Source: Saccharofermentans sp.
Lineage (GTDB): Bacteria; Bacillota; Clostridia; Saccharofermentanales; Saccharofermentanaceae
NCBI GenBank assembly: GCA_024403715.1
Contig: JAKSRJ010000006.1
Location: forward strand, 19,338-83,337
DNA: 64,000 nucleotides
Direction of reading: 5' to 3'
In this document: positions 33,391 to 43,120 of the stretch, piece after piece
How the letters are laid out: each line of letters opens with the position of its first letter
Numbering within the stretch: the first letter of the stretch is position 1
Program-made: the position numbers and the translations under genes
The notes under the pieces: model-generated
Told to the model about the DNA's origin: nothing
Databases searched by the model: none
Seen by the model: the letters and a program-made list of their open reading frames with translations, nothing else

Positions 33391-33476
33391 TGCCATTAGT
33401 AAAGACCCCTGCTACGAGTTCCGCAGAGGCTTTGCCTCGAGGACTGTCTGAAGTAGCAGGGTCTTTGGTAATGGCA
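33391..33476. repeat. Long imperfect inverted repeat abutting tRNA-Arg
   Basis: TGCCATTAGTAAAGACCCCTGCTAC (33391-33415) and its near complement at 33453-33476 give about 22 paired bases. The loop contains a nested hairpin (GAGGC-TTT-GCCTC, 33426-33438). The right arm includes the last five bases of the tRNA gene. On the minus strand it directly follows the CCA end, without a T-run. Confidence 0.7.
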
Positions 33477-33546
33477 CTCCCAACAGGAATCGAACCCGTA
33501 CCAGCAGTACCGGAAACTGCTGTTCTATCCATTAAACTATAGGAGC
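33472..33546 (-). tRNA. tRNA-Arg (anticodon CCG)
   Basis: Minus strand, 75 bases with encoded CCA. Acceptor GCTCCTA pairs with TGGGAGT, the anticodon stem GCAGT/ACTGC encloses loop TTCCGGT with anticodon CCG at positions 34-36, and the T arm has GGTTCGATTCC. It decodes CGG. It lies 21 bases after mfd. Confidence 0.93.
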
Positions 33547-33561
33547 ATATGAACGGAAGGG

Positions 33562-33570
33562 ATTATATCA
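33562..33570 (-). promoter_or_regulatory. Probable tRNA-Arg promoter overlapping the mfd stop codon
   Basis: Minus strand TGATATAAT is an extended -10; its first three bases are the mfd stop TGA. RNA would start about 33555, nine bases before the tRNA. It lies within a small dyad, ACGGAAG (33553-33559) and CTTCCGT (33571-33577). Confidence 0.5.
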
Positions 33571-36500
33571 CTTCCGTACTTTTTCTTTGACTAATATATC
33601 CAGTATATCGATAGCTTCCTGAGCAGTTTTCTCATGATTCTTATCACGAGGTTTATAGTGTAGATATGGCTTACCCTGAGCACAGAACATAATACGACCA
33701 GCATACTCAGGACGGCCAAGTAGAATGCTTACTGTCTCAAAATCAGCCTTGCGATCTGAAGCAAAATATAAAAGCACTCCAGTATCCTTAATACATACTC
33801 TCTCAAAGCCAGCTTCCGCAGCCAAAGACTTAACGAGTGCTACCTTAGACAAGAACAATACTTCCTTCGGAGGCTCGCCATAACGGTCAGTTAATTCATC
33901 GATAATATCGTCATAATCCTTCTCGTTAGTGATAGAACCTAGGCGACGGTACGCTGCCATACGAGAAGCTTCATCCTCGATGTAGTAAGGAGGAATATAA
34001 GAATCAAAATCAATCTCAACATTAACGGACAGTGGAAGCTTAAACTCTGTATCACCTGTCTCATTTAAAAGCTTAATCTCTTCATCAAGCATACGGCAAT
34101 AGAGCTCATAACCGATGACATCCATTTGTCCATGTTGCTCTGCACCAAGAAGATTACCTGCGCCTCTAACTTCCAAATCACGAAGTGCAATTTTTACACC
34201 GGAACCAAGCTCAGTAAACTCACGTATAGCCATTAATCGCTTACGTGCATCTGAGTTCATATCCTTATCTGGGCGATACGTGATGTATGCATAAGCTTGG
34301 CGGTCAGAGCGTCCTACTCTACCCTTAATCTGATATAACTGTGAAAGACCAAACTTCTCAGCATCTTCAACAATCATGGTATTTACGTTAGGCATATCAA
34401 CACCAGACTCGATAATGGTTGTGCAAACGAGAATATCTGCCTCACCCTTAATAAAACCATCTACAATCTTTTCCATCTGATGTTCACTCATCTTGCCATG
34501 TGCAAAAACGACACGAGCATCTGGAATTAGGGACTTTATATGCGCAGCACGAGAATCAATATCAGCAGTTTTATTGTAAAGCCAGAAAACCTGGCCTCCA
34601 CGGGATATCTCTCTAAGGCACGCCTGAGTCGCAATCTCCTCATCAAACTCCATCACATAAGTCTGTACAGGACGGCGATTGATTGGTGCCTCTGTAAGCA
34701 TTGAGATATCGCGTATTCCAGACATAGACATATGAAGTGTTCTAGGAATAGGTGTCGCAGACAAAGTAAGAACATCTACATTAGTCCTTAATGTCTTAAT
34801 CTTCTCCTTGTGGTTAACACCAAAACGCTGCTCCTCATCTACTACAAGAAGCCCCAGCTTAGTAGGTTTAACATCATCAGATAAAATTCTATGTGTTCCG
34901 ATAATTACATCAGCCTTGCCTTCCTCGATATCCTTAAGGTTTTGCTTCAATACTGGAGCAGGCACAAATCTCGAAAGTAAAACTACATGCATAGGAAATC
35001 CTGCCAAGCGCTCCTTGAAGGTATCGTAATGCTGCTGAGCAAGCAAAGTTGTTGGCGCTAACATAAACGCCTGTTTACCATTCATTACGCACTTAAATAT
35101 TGCTCTAAAGGCAACCTCTGTCTTACCAAATCCAACATCTCCACAAAGCAGACGATCCATTGGAATTGGAGACTCCATATCCTTCTTAATATCACGTATT
35201 GCTGTTGCCTGATCCTCGGTCTCAACATAAGGAAAATTCTCTTCAAACTCCTGCTGATATGAATCGTCAGGTCCACACATAAATCCTTTATTAGCACGAC
35301 GAACTGCATAGAGTTTTACGAGGTCAAAAGCAAGTTTTTTAACTGAACTTCTTGCACGTTCAACATTCTTTTTCCATTCTCCTGAATCAAGAGATGAAAG
35401 CTTAGGCGGCTTGCCTCCTGGACCTACATATTTTGACAGCTTGTCAATCTTATCGATTGGTAAATAGATGACAGCATTTTTAGCATAACTAATCTTAAGG
35501 TAGTCCTGGTTAGACTTACCCATCTTAAGATTTACAAGGCCCTCATAAAGACCAATACCATGGACATCATGAACTACATAATCACCAGGAGCTACGTCTC
35601 CAAAGAATGTTATTCTTGCTCCGCCGTTTTTCTTAGGAACATGTTTTTTCTCGGCTCCAAAAATTTCCTGCTCGCCTATAAAACTCGTCTTAATTGCAGG
35701 GTATACAAAGCCTGATGGCAAAGCACTTTTTACTATTTTTATATCTACTCTTTGCTCGAGCATTCTAGTCCTAAATGCATCACATCTTGAAGAGCCTGTA
35801 AGCATAAAAATTGTCTGGCCGTCAGCTACTCCACCGCCGTTACGAACAAAGTTAGCTAAAGCTTCATCTCGACCAACCCAGTTCTCACCTGCAAGGCCTG
35901 GACAGTCAACCGTAACACCACCTGGAAGTCCACTTGAAGAAGACTTAAGGCAAGCAAGTGTTACAGCTCCTCCAAACTTATCTAGAGCCTTCATAGCATC
36001 CGGAGCTTTGAAGATAGATTCAGTAGCGCAGCCTGGAGCCTGTCCTAGCTCATAAGCACTCTTTACTCGCGCCATATAGTCTGCTGTATATCCATCCATT
36101 CGACTTCTGCCCTCAGCAAACTCATCGACAAATAAGAGCATATTATTTCTGTCTATATAATCAAGAATGGTATATGGATCGCTATTAGCAACTCCAATCC
36201 AGCGAGCAAAACCTGATATACGCATTCCCTGACGAATAGCGTCAGCATCAGCAGAAGAATTACGCTCCAAAAGCTCACCTATTGGACGCTGAGATGAGGC
36301 ATTCATTTTGTTAATATCAGGAGCTGCTGCGTGAAGCATACTATCAGCTACCTTACCTCTCTCCTCCACAGAAAACGTATACTCCAAAGCAGGACAAATA
36401 GTAACCCTCTTCATATAATCAACTGAGCGCTGATTATCTAGATTAAAAGTCTTAATCTGATCTATCTCATCATCAAAGAAACCAATACGAATAGGAAGTG

Positions 36501-37074
36501 CCATATCAGGTGGAAATACGTCTACAACATCACCTCTAGCAGAAAACTCACCTACCGCTGAGACAAGTCCGACACGCTCATATCCTCTTTCTGACAAATG
36601 CGAGGCCAAGTCGGAAGGCTCATACGTCTTTCCTAGTTCTAGCTTGATAGATTTACGCTTAAATATATCTGCCTTAGGCATTTTATTAAGGAGAGCACTC
36701 GCACAAATAATAGCAGCGTCAAATTCGCCACGTAAAAGCTTAGACGTTACACCTGCTCTCTCATATTCCTGTTCATGTGATGCAGCAACGGCAGATACAA
36801 GCGATAACTCTGCGGGTTTTAATACAGGAATATCGTTACCAGTAAAGGGAGCCAGCGCACCAATCATACTCTTGGCACGAGTAACATCTGGCTCAATAAT
36901 TACAGGTTTTTTATCATACTTATAGGATAAAGCCGCGATAAGATAACCCTTCTGTTGCTCACACACTCCAGTAATATTAACTGGACCTGCCCTACGCGCA
37001 GCTTCATCAAAAAGCGACAGAAGTCTTTTATCGAGATTTATTAATTCGAGGATTTCCTTAAGACCGCTTTCCAT
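33568..37074 (-). CDS. mfd: Transcription-repair coupling factor
   Basis: A full-length 1168-residue Mfd, which removes stalled RNA polymerase and recruits UvrA to damage. The UvrB-homology region is at ~1-340. The RNA-polymerase-interacting CarD-like domain is at ~495-555 (PGDYVVHDVHGIGLYEG). The RecG-like motor is at ~600-960, with Walker A LLCGDVGFGKTEVAFRA, VVDEEQRFG and LTLSATPIPRTLHMSMSG, and ends in GRVGRSDRQAYAY. The autoinhibitory TRCF domain is at ~1000-1110. Its start lies 17 bases inside pth, and tRNA-Arg follows. Confidence 0.97.
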   Translation of the reverse strand: MESGLKEILELINLDKRLLSLFDEAARRAGPVNITGVCEQQKGYLIAALSYKYDKKPVIIEPDVTRAKSMIGALAPFTGNDIPVLKPAELSLVSAVAASHEQEYERAGVTSKLLRGEFDAAIICASALLNKMPKADIFKRKSIKLELGKTYEPSDLASHLSERGYERVGLVSAVGEFSARGDVVDVFPPDMALPIRIGFFDDEIDQIKTFNLDNQRSVDYMKRVTICPALEYTFSVEERGKVADSMLHAAAPDINKMNASSQRPIGELLERNSSADADAIRQGMRISGFARWIGVANSDPYTILDYIDRNNMLLFVDEFAEGRSRMDGYTADYMARVKSAYELGQAPGCATESIFKAPDAMKALDKFGGAVTLACLKSSSSGLPGGVTVDCPGLAGENWVGRDEALANFVRNGGGVADGQTIFMLTGSSRCDAFRTRMLEQRVDIKIVKSALPSGFVYPAIKTSFIGEQEIFGAEKKHVPKKNGGARITFFGDVAPGDYVVHDVHGIGLYEGLVNLKMGKSNQDYLKISYAKNAVIYLPIDKIDKLSKYVGPGGKPPKLSSLDSGEWKKNVERARSSVKKLAFDLVKLYAVRRANKGFMCGPDDSYQQEFEENFPYVETEDQATAIRDIKKDMESPIPMDRLLCGDVGFGKTEVAFRAIFKCVMNGKQAFMLAPTTLLAQQHYDTFKERLAGFPMHVVLLSRFVPAPVLKQNLKDIEEGKADVIIGTHRILSDDVKPTKLGLLVVDEEQRFGVNHKEKIKTLRTNVDVLTLSATPIPRTLHMSMSGIRDISMLTEAPINRRPVQTYVMEFDEEIATQACLREISRGGQVFWLYNKTADIDSRAAHIKSLIPDARVVFAHGKMSEHQMEKIVDGFIKGEADILVCTTIIESGVDMPNVNTMIVEDAEKFGLSQLYQIKGRVGRSDRQAYAYITYRPDKDMNSDARKRLMAIREFTELGSGVKIALRDLEVRGAGNLLGAEQHGQMDVIGYELYCRMLDEEIKLLNETGDTEFKLPLSVNVEIDFDSYIPPYYIEDEASRMAAYRRLGSITNEKDYDDIIDELTDRYGEPPKEVLFLSKVALVKSLAAEAGFERVCIKDTGVLLYFASDRKADFETVSILLGRPEYAGRIMFCAQGKPYLHYKPRDKNHEKTAQEAIDILDILVKEKVRK

Positions 37075-37603
37075 TTACGAGATCTTCAGTAGCCTTTGCT
37101 GCTGCCTCAAATGAATCATATACGGTCTGTCTTTGTTCCTTAGGAATATCGTTAAGCACAAACGATATTAAATCCATGTGCTCAGGCACTGGCCCCGTAC
37201 CGATACGAACTCTAGGAAACTCCTGAGTCTTAAGGTGCGCAATAATAGACTTCATTCCATTATGCGTACCAGCACTACCCTTAGCGCGCACGCGAATTGT
37301 GCCTACATTTATATCAATATCATCGTACAAAATAATGATGTGAGATGGATCAATTTTATAATATGTTGCGAAAGGCCCAACCGCTTCACCAGAGTTATTC
37401 ATAAAGGTCTTAGGCTTCATCAGAAATACTTCGCTATCGCCAATTTTCCCTTTGCCAAATAGCGCGTGAAACTGTGTACGCTCCACTCTAATTCCATTAC
37501 GCTCTGCTAGCATATCTATAGCTAGAAAGCCACAGTTATGCCATGTATAAGCATACTTATCCCCCGGATTACCAAGTCCTACTATAAGCCAGCTATCAGC
37601 CAT
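37058..37603 (-). CDS. pth: Peptidyl-tRNA hydrolase
   Basis: A 181-residue enzyme of normal length that frees tRNA from prematurely released peptidyl-tRNA. Conserved residues are in VGLGNPGDKYAYTWHNCGF (Asn10-type residue and catalytic His), KPKTFMNNSGEAV, LYDDIDINVGTIRVR (Asp) and GTHNGMKSI (Asn). It is flanked by glmU upstream and mfd downstream, an order frequent in Firmicutes. Overlap with mfd suggests coupled translation. Confidence 0.97.
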   Translation of the reverse strand: MADSWLIVGLGNPGDKYAYTWHNCGFLAIDMLAERNGIRVERTQFHALFGKGKIGDSEVFLMKPKTFMNNSGEAVGPFATYYKIDPSHIIILYDDIDINVGTIRVRAKGSAGTHNGMKSIIAHLKTQEFPRVRIGTGPVPEHMDLISFVLNDIPKEQRQTVYDSFEAAAKATEDLVNGKRS

Positions 37604-37609
37604 TAAGGA

Positions 37610-39013
37610 TTAAACCTCCGAGCGACGCTCGTCGAGCTTGATTGGACCATGAGTACGATTCTTATTTGCTACCCATTCTTCTTTGTTGTCCTGCTTATTA
37701 CGAGCAATACCAAGACTTAGTGCAGGAACGTCCTTAGTGATTGTAGAACCAGCTGCGATATAGCAATCGTGACCTAATTCAACATTAGCAAGAATATTGG
37801 AATTACCACCTATAAATGCATTATCACCGATAGTACATCCAGCCTTATCAACACCGTCGTAGTTACATGTTACTGTACCGCAACCAAAGTTAACGTTCTT
37901 ACCAACTGTAGAGTCACCAATATATGTGAGGTGTCTTGCACGAGTAAAGTCATCAATTGTAGAGTTCTTAACCTCAACATAAGCACCGATAGTTACGTTA
38001 TTATTAATTTTTGTATCAGGTCTAATATGAGAGAATGGTCCAATACGACAATCATCACCAATTGAGCAGTGGGATGCGATAGATGAGTCAATTGTGGTAT
38101 GGTCACCAACAATTACTGTATCAAGTCTTGTATGCTCACCAATAAGACAGTCTTCACCAATTACTGTCTTACCCATCAAAGTAGAACCTGGAAGAATAAT
38201 TGTATCTCTGCCAATCTTAACATCAGAGTGAATCCATGTAGATGTCTCATCAACAATTGTTACACCATTCATCATGTGCTTATAGAGAATTCTCTTGTTC
38301 ATGATTTTTGTTGCCTGCAAAAGTTGAACTCTGTCATTAACACCAAGAGTATCTTCAAAATTACAGATTACTGAACCTACCTTGTAACCATCTCCAATTA
38401 AGATGTCAATTGTATCTGTAAGGTAGTACTCCTTCTGTGCATTTGAAGCAGAAAGCCTGCCCAAAGCAGAAAGCAAAAGGGGTGTCTTAAAAACATACAT
38501 AGAAGAGTTGATTTCTTTAATCTCAAGTTCTTCTTCTGAGCAGTCTCTGTGCTCAACAATCTTAATTACGTCGCCTTTTTCATCTCTTACTACACGACCA
38601 TAACCAAATGGATTATCTGCTCTAGCTGTAATCAATACAGCAGCATAATCCGCACTCTCCATCTTTGTGATTGCTGTAGAGATTGTCTTCTCACTTACCA
38701 TAGGAGAATCACCAGGCAATACGATTACGTAACCTGATCTTCCCTCTAAGAAAGGCTCAGCCTGCATAACAGCGTGACCAGTACCTAATCTTTGCTCCTG
38801 GAATACGTAGCAAACGCCTTCGCCTAAAACGCCTCTAATCTCTTCTTGCTTCTCGCCAACGATATAAACCTGCTCGTCACAACCTGCATCTGCGAGCGCA
38901 TCATAAACCCACTTAATAATTGGCTTACCAGCAACAGAATGAGTTACCTTAGAGTGAGCAGACTTCATTCTCTTACCATCACCAGCAGCCATTACTACAG
39001 CACATATATCCAT
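37610..39013 (-). CDS. glmU: Bifunctional UDP-GlcNAc pyrophosphorylase / GlcN-1-P acetyltransferase
   Basis: A 467-residue enzyme that acetylates glucosamine-1-phosphate and couples it to UTP to make UDP-GlcNAc for cell wall synthesis. The N-terminal pyrophosphorylase (~1-230) opens AVVMAAGDGKRMKSAHSKV. The C-terminal left-handed beta-helix (~250-450) has hexapeptide repeats (IGEDCLIGEHTRLD, IGDNAFIGGNSNILANVELG). Catalytic residues occur in RARHLTYIGDSTVG and NYDGVDK. First gene of the glmU-pth-mfd-tRNA group; a minus-strand TATAAT lies at 39057-39052. Confidence 0.97.
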   Translation of the reverse strand: MDICAVVMAAGDGKRMKSAHSKVTHSVAGKPIIKWVYDALADAGCDEQVYIVGEKQEEIRGVLGEGVCYVFQEQRLGTGHAVMQAEPFLEGRSGYVIVLPGDSPMVSEKTISTAITKMESADYAAVLITARADNPFGYGRVVRDEKGDVIKIVEHRDCSEEELEIKEINSSMYVFKTPLLLSALGRLSASNAQKEYYLTDTIDILIGDGYKVGSVICNFEDTLGVNDRVQLLQATKIMNKRILYKHMMNGVTIVDETSTWIHSDVKIGRDTIILPGSTLMGKTVIGEDCLIGEHTRLDTVIVGDHTTIDSSIASHCSIGDDCRIGPFSHIRPDTKINNNVTIGAYVEVKNSTIDDFTRARHLTYIGDSTVGKNVNFGCGTVTCNYDGVDKAGCTIGDNAFIGGNSNILANVELGHDCYIAAGSTITKDVPALSLGIARNKQDNKEEWVANKNRTHGPIKLDERRSEV

Positions 39014-39118
39014 AATATTAAAACCCGTTTCTTATAAAATTCTGTAACCTAATTATAGCAAACAATGCTTATATAATTAGTGTATAATGTATGAAATTAT
39101 CAAAGGAGATAGATATTT

Positions 39119-39862
39119 ATGATCGCAATTTTGCTTGCAGCAGGTTACGCTACCAGATTATATCCATTAACAAAAGATAAGCCAAAGTCCTTACTCCCAC
39201 TTGGAAATAGATTAATCATTGATTACATTATGGATTCTGTTGATAAGATTCCTGGCCTTACTAAGGTTGCATTGATCACTAACTCAAAATTCTATACTCC
39301 ATTCTGTGATTGGGCAGAGTCTCTTGACCGTGATGGTAAGGCACCTATCGTTGTTCTCGACGATGGAACAACAGATGATTCTAATAAGCGTGGTGCTATT
39401 GGAGATATCATTTACACTATTGAGCAGCTTTCAATTGACGATGATATCTGCATCCTTGCAGGTGATAACATTTTTACTTATTCAATTGAGAACATGTACG
39501 CTTTTTATCGCGAAAAGAATGCTCCTACTCTGGTTGGAATTCATGTACCAGATATTGAGCAGCTCCGTAAGCTTGGGGTTGGTGTAATTGAAGAGGATGG
39601 TCGCGTTTCTGCTATGGTAGAGAAGTCTCCAAATCCTATCAGCGAGTGGGCTATCTATGCTACATATTTTTATAATCGCGACATCATCCCATTGTTTAAT
39701 ACATATATCGAGGAAGGTAATTCTCCTGACGCACCTGGTAACTTCCCAGCTTGGCTTTTGAAGCGTATGCCAGTTTATGCTTTTAAGGGCGATGGAGACT
39801 GCATCGATATTGGTACATTAGAAAACTATCAGAAGACATGCGAAGAGTATGCGAACAAATAA
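39119..39862 (+). CDS. Sugar-phosphate nucleotidyltransferase
   Basis: A 247-residue NTP-transferase of the glucose-1-phosphate thymidylyl/uridylyltransferase family. Signature LLAAGYATRLYPLTKDKPKSLLPLG binds the nucleotide; ILAGDNIF carries the metal-binding Asp and CIDIGTLENYQ closes the fold. Sequence alone does not fix the sugar or the nucleotide. AAGGAG precedes the ATG and TATAAT is found at 39083-39088. It shares 14 bases with the VanY-like gene downstream. Confidence 0.88.
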   Translation: MIAILLAAGYATRLYPLTKDKPKSLLPLGNRLIIDYIMDSVDKIPGLTKVALITNSKFYTPFCDWAESLDRDGKAPIVVLDDGTTDDSNKRGAIGDIIYTIEQLSIDDDICILAGDNIFTYSIENMYAFYREKNAPTLVGIHVPDIEQLRKLGVGVIEEDGRVSAMVEKSPNPISEWAIYATYFYNRDIIPLFNTYIEEGNSPDAPGNFPAWLLKRMPVYAFKGDGDCIDIGTLENYQKTCEEYANK

Positions 39863-40715
39863 ATTTGTCTCTTTAGTCTCAGTAATTATCACAGCATCAA
39901 TTTTGACTTTAGCATTTACATCGTGCTCTATGCCTATTGGTGTTCAAGAAACGATAGAAACAACTTTAGTTCCTACAGCTACTCCAACTCCTACCCCAGA
40001 ACCAACGGCTACACCTACGCCAACTAACACACCGATGCCAACACCTAGTCCTACTCCAGTTCCGGAATATGTCGAACCAGAGTTTGAAGAGACTTGGTAT
40101 AACGGTTTTGTTGATGCGCGTTCTGTGCGTGCTGTTATAGTTCAAAATCCAGACGATATCACTGTTTTAGTAAATAAATATTTCGCTCTCCCTCTCGATT
40201 ATGTTCCATCAGACTTAGTCGCAGCATCTCACTCTGGTGGACAACAGGTTAGAGCAGAGGTTAATGAGCAGTGGTGTGCAATGTATGATGCTTGTGTAGA
40301 GGCAACAGGTCAGGGCCTTTATCTCGTATCTGGTTATAGAGATTCAAACATCCAGAACTATTTATTCTATAGATCAACTAATCTTCGTGGAATTGAATTC
40401 TCTGTTCGTAAAAATGCTGTACCTGGAAGATCTGAACATCAATTAGGACTTGCTATCGATATTACACCAGCAGGCGAATCTGAGATTTTGGACGAATTCG
40501 GTGAAACAAGAACCGGTATGTGGGTTAACGAACACTGCTATGAATTTGGATTTATTCGCCGATTCCAATATGAATATCGCTACGAGACCGGTTATGATCA
40601 GGAGGCATGGCATTATCGCTATGTTGGTGTAGAACTCGCGACTTACCTCTATGAGAATGATATGTCATTAGAGGCATATTATGGACTAGAGCAGGTCCTA
40701 CCGTGGGATGAGTAA
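39849..40715 (+). CDS. VanY-like D-Ala-D-Ala carboxypeptidase lipoprotein (M15B)
   Basis: A 288-residue lipoprotein; signal SLVSVIITASILTLAF with lipobox FTSC. A Pro/Thr repeat tether (PTPTPEPTATPTPTNTPMPT) runs to about residue 72. The zinc peptidase domain (~125-280) has LVSGYRDSNIQNYLF, SEHQLGLAIDI with two zinc ligands and EAWHYRYVG with the catalytic Glu and third ligand. It would trim pentapeptide stems of peptidoglycan outside the cell. As a single enzyme without vanRS or vanHAX it does not by itself indicate vancomycin resistance. Confidence 0.92.
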   Translation: MRTNKFVSLVSVIITASILTLAFTSCSMPIGVQETIETTLVPTATPTPTPEPTATPTPTNTPMPTPSPTPVPEYVEPEFEETWYNGFVDARSVRAVIVQNPDDITVLVNKYFALPLDYVPSDLVAASHSGGQQVRAEVNEQWCAMYDACVEATGQGLYLVSGYRDSNIQNYLFYRSTNLRGIEFSVRKNAVPGRSEHQLGLAIDITPAGESEILDEFGETRTGMWVNEHCYEFGFIRRFQYEYRYETGYDQEAWHYRYVGVELATYLYENDMSLEAYYGLEQVLPWDE

Positions 40716-40846
40716 TAAGCTTTTTCGTTCGCTTCGAACAGCAAGTGGCTTCGCCAACTCGCTCACTCAAAAGCACATAACTCAAACTCACTCGCGATTA
40801 AGCTCTTTTCTCTTACTGCTGCGCAGGCACATATGGAAGAACTGAT
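40716..40846 (+). other. Intergenic region with small hairpins
   Basis: 131 bases without a gene. Short self-complementary pieces occur (GTTCG-CTT-CGAAC near 40732 and AGTGGC-TTC-GCCA near 40745), but no T-run that would make a standard terminator. A ribosome site GGAAGAA precedes maf. Confidence 0.4.
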
Positions 40847-41443
40847 ATGAAGATTATATTAGCCAGTAAATCACCTAGAAGACAAGAACTATTAAGACTC
40901 ATTACAAGCGACTTCGAGATTAAAACGAAGGAAATTGACGAGCGCGCAATTGAAGATGAAATAGTAGCTAACGGTGGTTCTGCAAAAGATGTTCAACTTA
41001 AATTAGCAAAGGCTAAAGCTCAAGCTGTCTGGGAAGAATTAACACTAAATGAACAAAAAGAATATGCAGTCATCGGTTCTGATACATCTGTAATAAGTGG
41101 TAATGCAATTCTAGGCAAACCAGTAGATAAAGATGATGCTAGACGTATGCTTACATCCTTATGTGGCAAAGAGCATGAAGTAATATCAAGCGTATGTGTA
41201 ATATCTCAAGACAAGACTATCGCATGGACTGAAGTTACTAAAGTTAGATTTGGCGAACTTGATAAGTACCAAGAAGATTTAATTGAGCGATACATTAATA
41301 CAGATGAACCTTATGACAAAGCCGGTGCATACGGAATTCAGGAAGGTGGGGCTTTACTTGTAGAAAGCGTTTCTGGCGACTATTTTAACGTAGTTGGATT
41401 ACCTGTAAGAAAATTATCAATAATATTAAATCAATTGTTATAA
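40847..41443 (+). CDS. maf: Maf-family nucleotide pyrophosphatase
   Basis: A 198-residue house-cleaning enzyme that hydrolyses non-canonical or pyrimidine NTPs. Signature ILASKSPRRQELLRLI at the N-terminus, then IGSDTSVISGNAILGKP and DKAGAYGIQEGGALLVE, with the DTxV/S-type loop and catalytic Asp. In many Firmicutes maf lies near cell-shape genes, but here it follows the VanY-like gene and precedes a glycosyltransferase. Confidence 0.94.
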   Translation: MKIILASKSPRRQELLRLITSDFEIKTKEIDERAIEDEIVANGGSAKDVQLKLAKAKAQAVWEELTLNEQKEYAVIGSDTSVISGNAILGKPVDKDDARRMLTSLCGKEHEVISSVCVISQDKTIAWTEVTKVRFGELDKYQEDLIERYINTDEPYDKAGAYGIQEGGALLVESVSGDYFNVVGLPVRKLSIILNQLL

Positions 41444-41452
41444 AATTAAACT

Positions 41453-43120
41453 ATGTATAAGAGACTAGACAAAATCGTAGATAAGAATGAGCCACTAATA
41501 GTGTGTCTGCTTTTTATTGTTTCATGTGTAATTAGAACTTTACTTGCTAACTACATTAAGGTTCTATACACCTATAATGATGAGCTATATTACTATCAGA
41601 TTGCTGAAAACATAGCAAGAGGCAATGGATTTCCAATTGTACGTAATGAAGCTATTAATTTCTACAAGATTCTATATCCGGCATTAATCTCACCAGCTTT
41701 CTTATTTAAAGCTAGAACCACTCAGGCTTTTGTAGTTGCTTTAATAAACAGTGTTTGTATGAGCTCTACAGTTTTTCCTCTTTATCTAATTTCAAAAAAG
41801 ATACTTAACTCTAAGCTTTTACGTATATTAATGTGTCTGTTCTTTGTTGTATTTCCAGACTTGACGCTATCAATGACATTTATGTCTGAAATACTGATGC
41901 TCCCTGTTACAACTTGGCTTATTTATGGATTCTATGAATTACTCAACCTAAAAGGCACCAAGAGTTATTGGATATCCTTAGCACTTGGAGCAGCAACTTT
42001 TGCAGGTTATTTATGTAAAGAAATCGTTTTATTAATAATGGGTGCTTATATGTTAACTGCCCTTATTGATGTAATTAAAAGAAGAAAGATTGACAGAGAT
42101 GACGTGCTTAAAGTAGTTATTCTTGCATTAGGCTTCGGCTTGTCTTATCTTGCCTTCAGTCTATTAATCGTTAGAAATAGTATAGCTTCATATAATGTAA
42201 ATGAAACCTTAAGTACAGCTTTAAGCTTTGATCAGATTTTGTCTTTCTTAAGCATATTTGTGTACTACATTATGGCAATATTAGTTTCATATTGCTTCTT
42301 TACAGTAATCATTCCACTTATATGCTATAAGCAATTAGATAAAGAAACTCAAAAGCTTTATACCTTGACATTAGCTTCTCTCGTATTAACACTTTTGGTT
42401 TGTATTTTCTTTACAAATCTTCGTGAAGATGTAGATAAACTTGTTCCTATTTTGCATTTCAGATACTTTACTTTTGTCTGGATGCCCCTACTCATAGTAT
42501 TTTTAAAAACAATTGAGATAAAACCGCAAATTAATCTATTTAAACTCGTATCTATAGCTATAGTTTTTGCCTTAACATTATTATTCAGATTCTATGATAT
42601 TTTCATTGGTTCATCTGTAGACCACCTTTTTTTGATGAGCGTAAGTCAGATTTATTATCTGAAATTACTATTATTGAAGATAGGTTTTATAGTAGCGATT
42701 ATAGTTGGTATCGTACTAATCAAATTTAAAAAAACATCTGCTCTTTATGCCTTAACACTCGTATCACTCCTAGTAATATTTGTAGTCGATACAAAGTTCT
42801 GCTGTAAAGATAATTTGTATAGAAAATCCTGCCCTGATTTATACTATGCACCTGTAACAGAAGTATCTGATTTTGTTACTTCTCATAGTGAGAATTCTTT
42901 TATGATTACCTATTATAGAGACGAAGGACAACAACGCGCACTCGACACATTTTGTAATTACGAAAATGTTGACACATATATGTCTTATGACTTAATTGGA
43001 GATGAGTACTACAACTACGATTATGTCATTCTTCAGAATAATCCTTATGATGTTGAAATATACTTAGACGGAGAAGAACTAATCCACAATGAGTGGTATA
43101 GAGTAATTAAACTGTCTTAA
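41453..43120 (+). CDS. GT-C type membrane glycosyltransferase (GT39/ArnT-like)
   Basis: A 555-residue protein with about eleven membrane segments. The first external loop contains YNDELYYYQIAENIARGNGFP, the acidic motif of polyprenol-phosphate-sugar-dependent transferases such as PMT and ArnT. The last ~90 residues form a small external domain. It would move a sugar from a lipid carrier to an acceptor outside the membrane; donor and acceptor are unknown. It starts nine bases after maf and ends four bases into the convergent GGDEF-EAL gene. Confidence 0.82.
   Translation: MYKRLDKIVDKNEPLIVCLLFIVSCVIRTLLANYIKVLYTYNDELYYYQIAENIARGNGFPIVRNEAINFYKILYPALISPAFLFKARTTQAFVVALINSVCMSSTVFPLYLISKKILNSKLLRILMCLFFVVFPDLTLSMTFMSEILMLPVTTWLIYGFYELLNLKGTKSYWISLALGAATFAGYLCKEIVLLIMGAYMLTALIDVIKRRKIDRDDVLKVVILALGFGLSYLAFSLLIVRNSIASYNVNETLSTALSFDQILSFLSIFVYYIMAILVSYCFFTVIIPLICYKQLDKETQKLYTLTLASLVLTLLVCIFFTNLREDVDKLVPILHFRYFTFVWMPLLIVFLKTIEIKPQINLFKLVSIAIVFALTLLFRFYDIFIGSSVDHLFLMSVSQIYYLKLLLLKIGFIVAIIVGIVLIKFKKTSALYALTLVSLLVIFVVDTKFCCKDNLYRKSCPDLYYAPVTEVSDFVTSHSENSFMITYYRDEGQQRALDTFCNYENVDTYMSYDLIGDEYYNYDYVILQNNPYDVEIYLDGEELIHNEWYRVIKLS

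Noticed and set aside
39849..40715. Vancomycin resistance gene
   Set aside because: A lone VanY-like carboxypeptidase without vanRS, vanH, vanA/B or vanX is an ordinary cell-wall enzyme.
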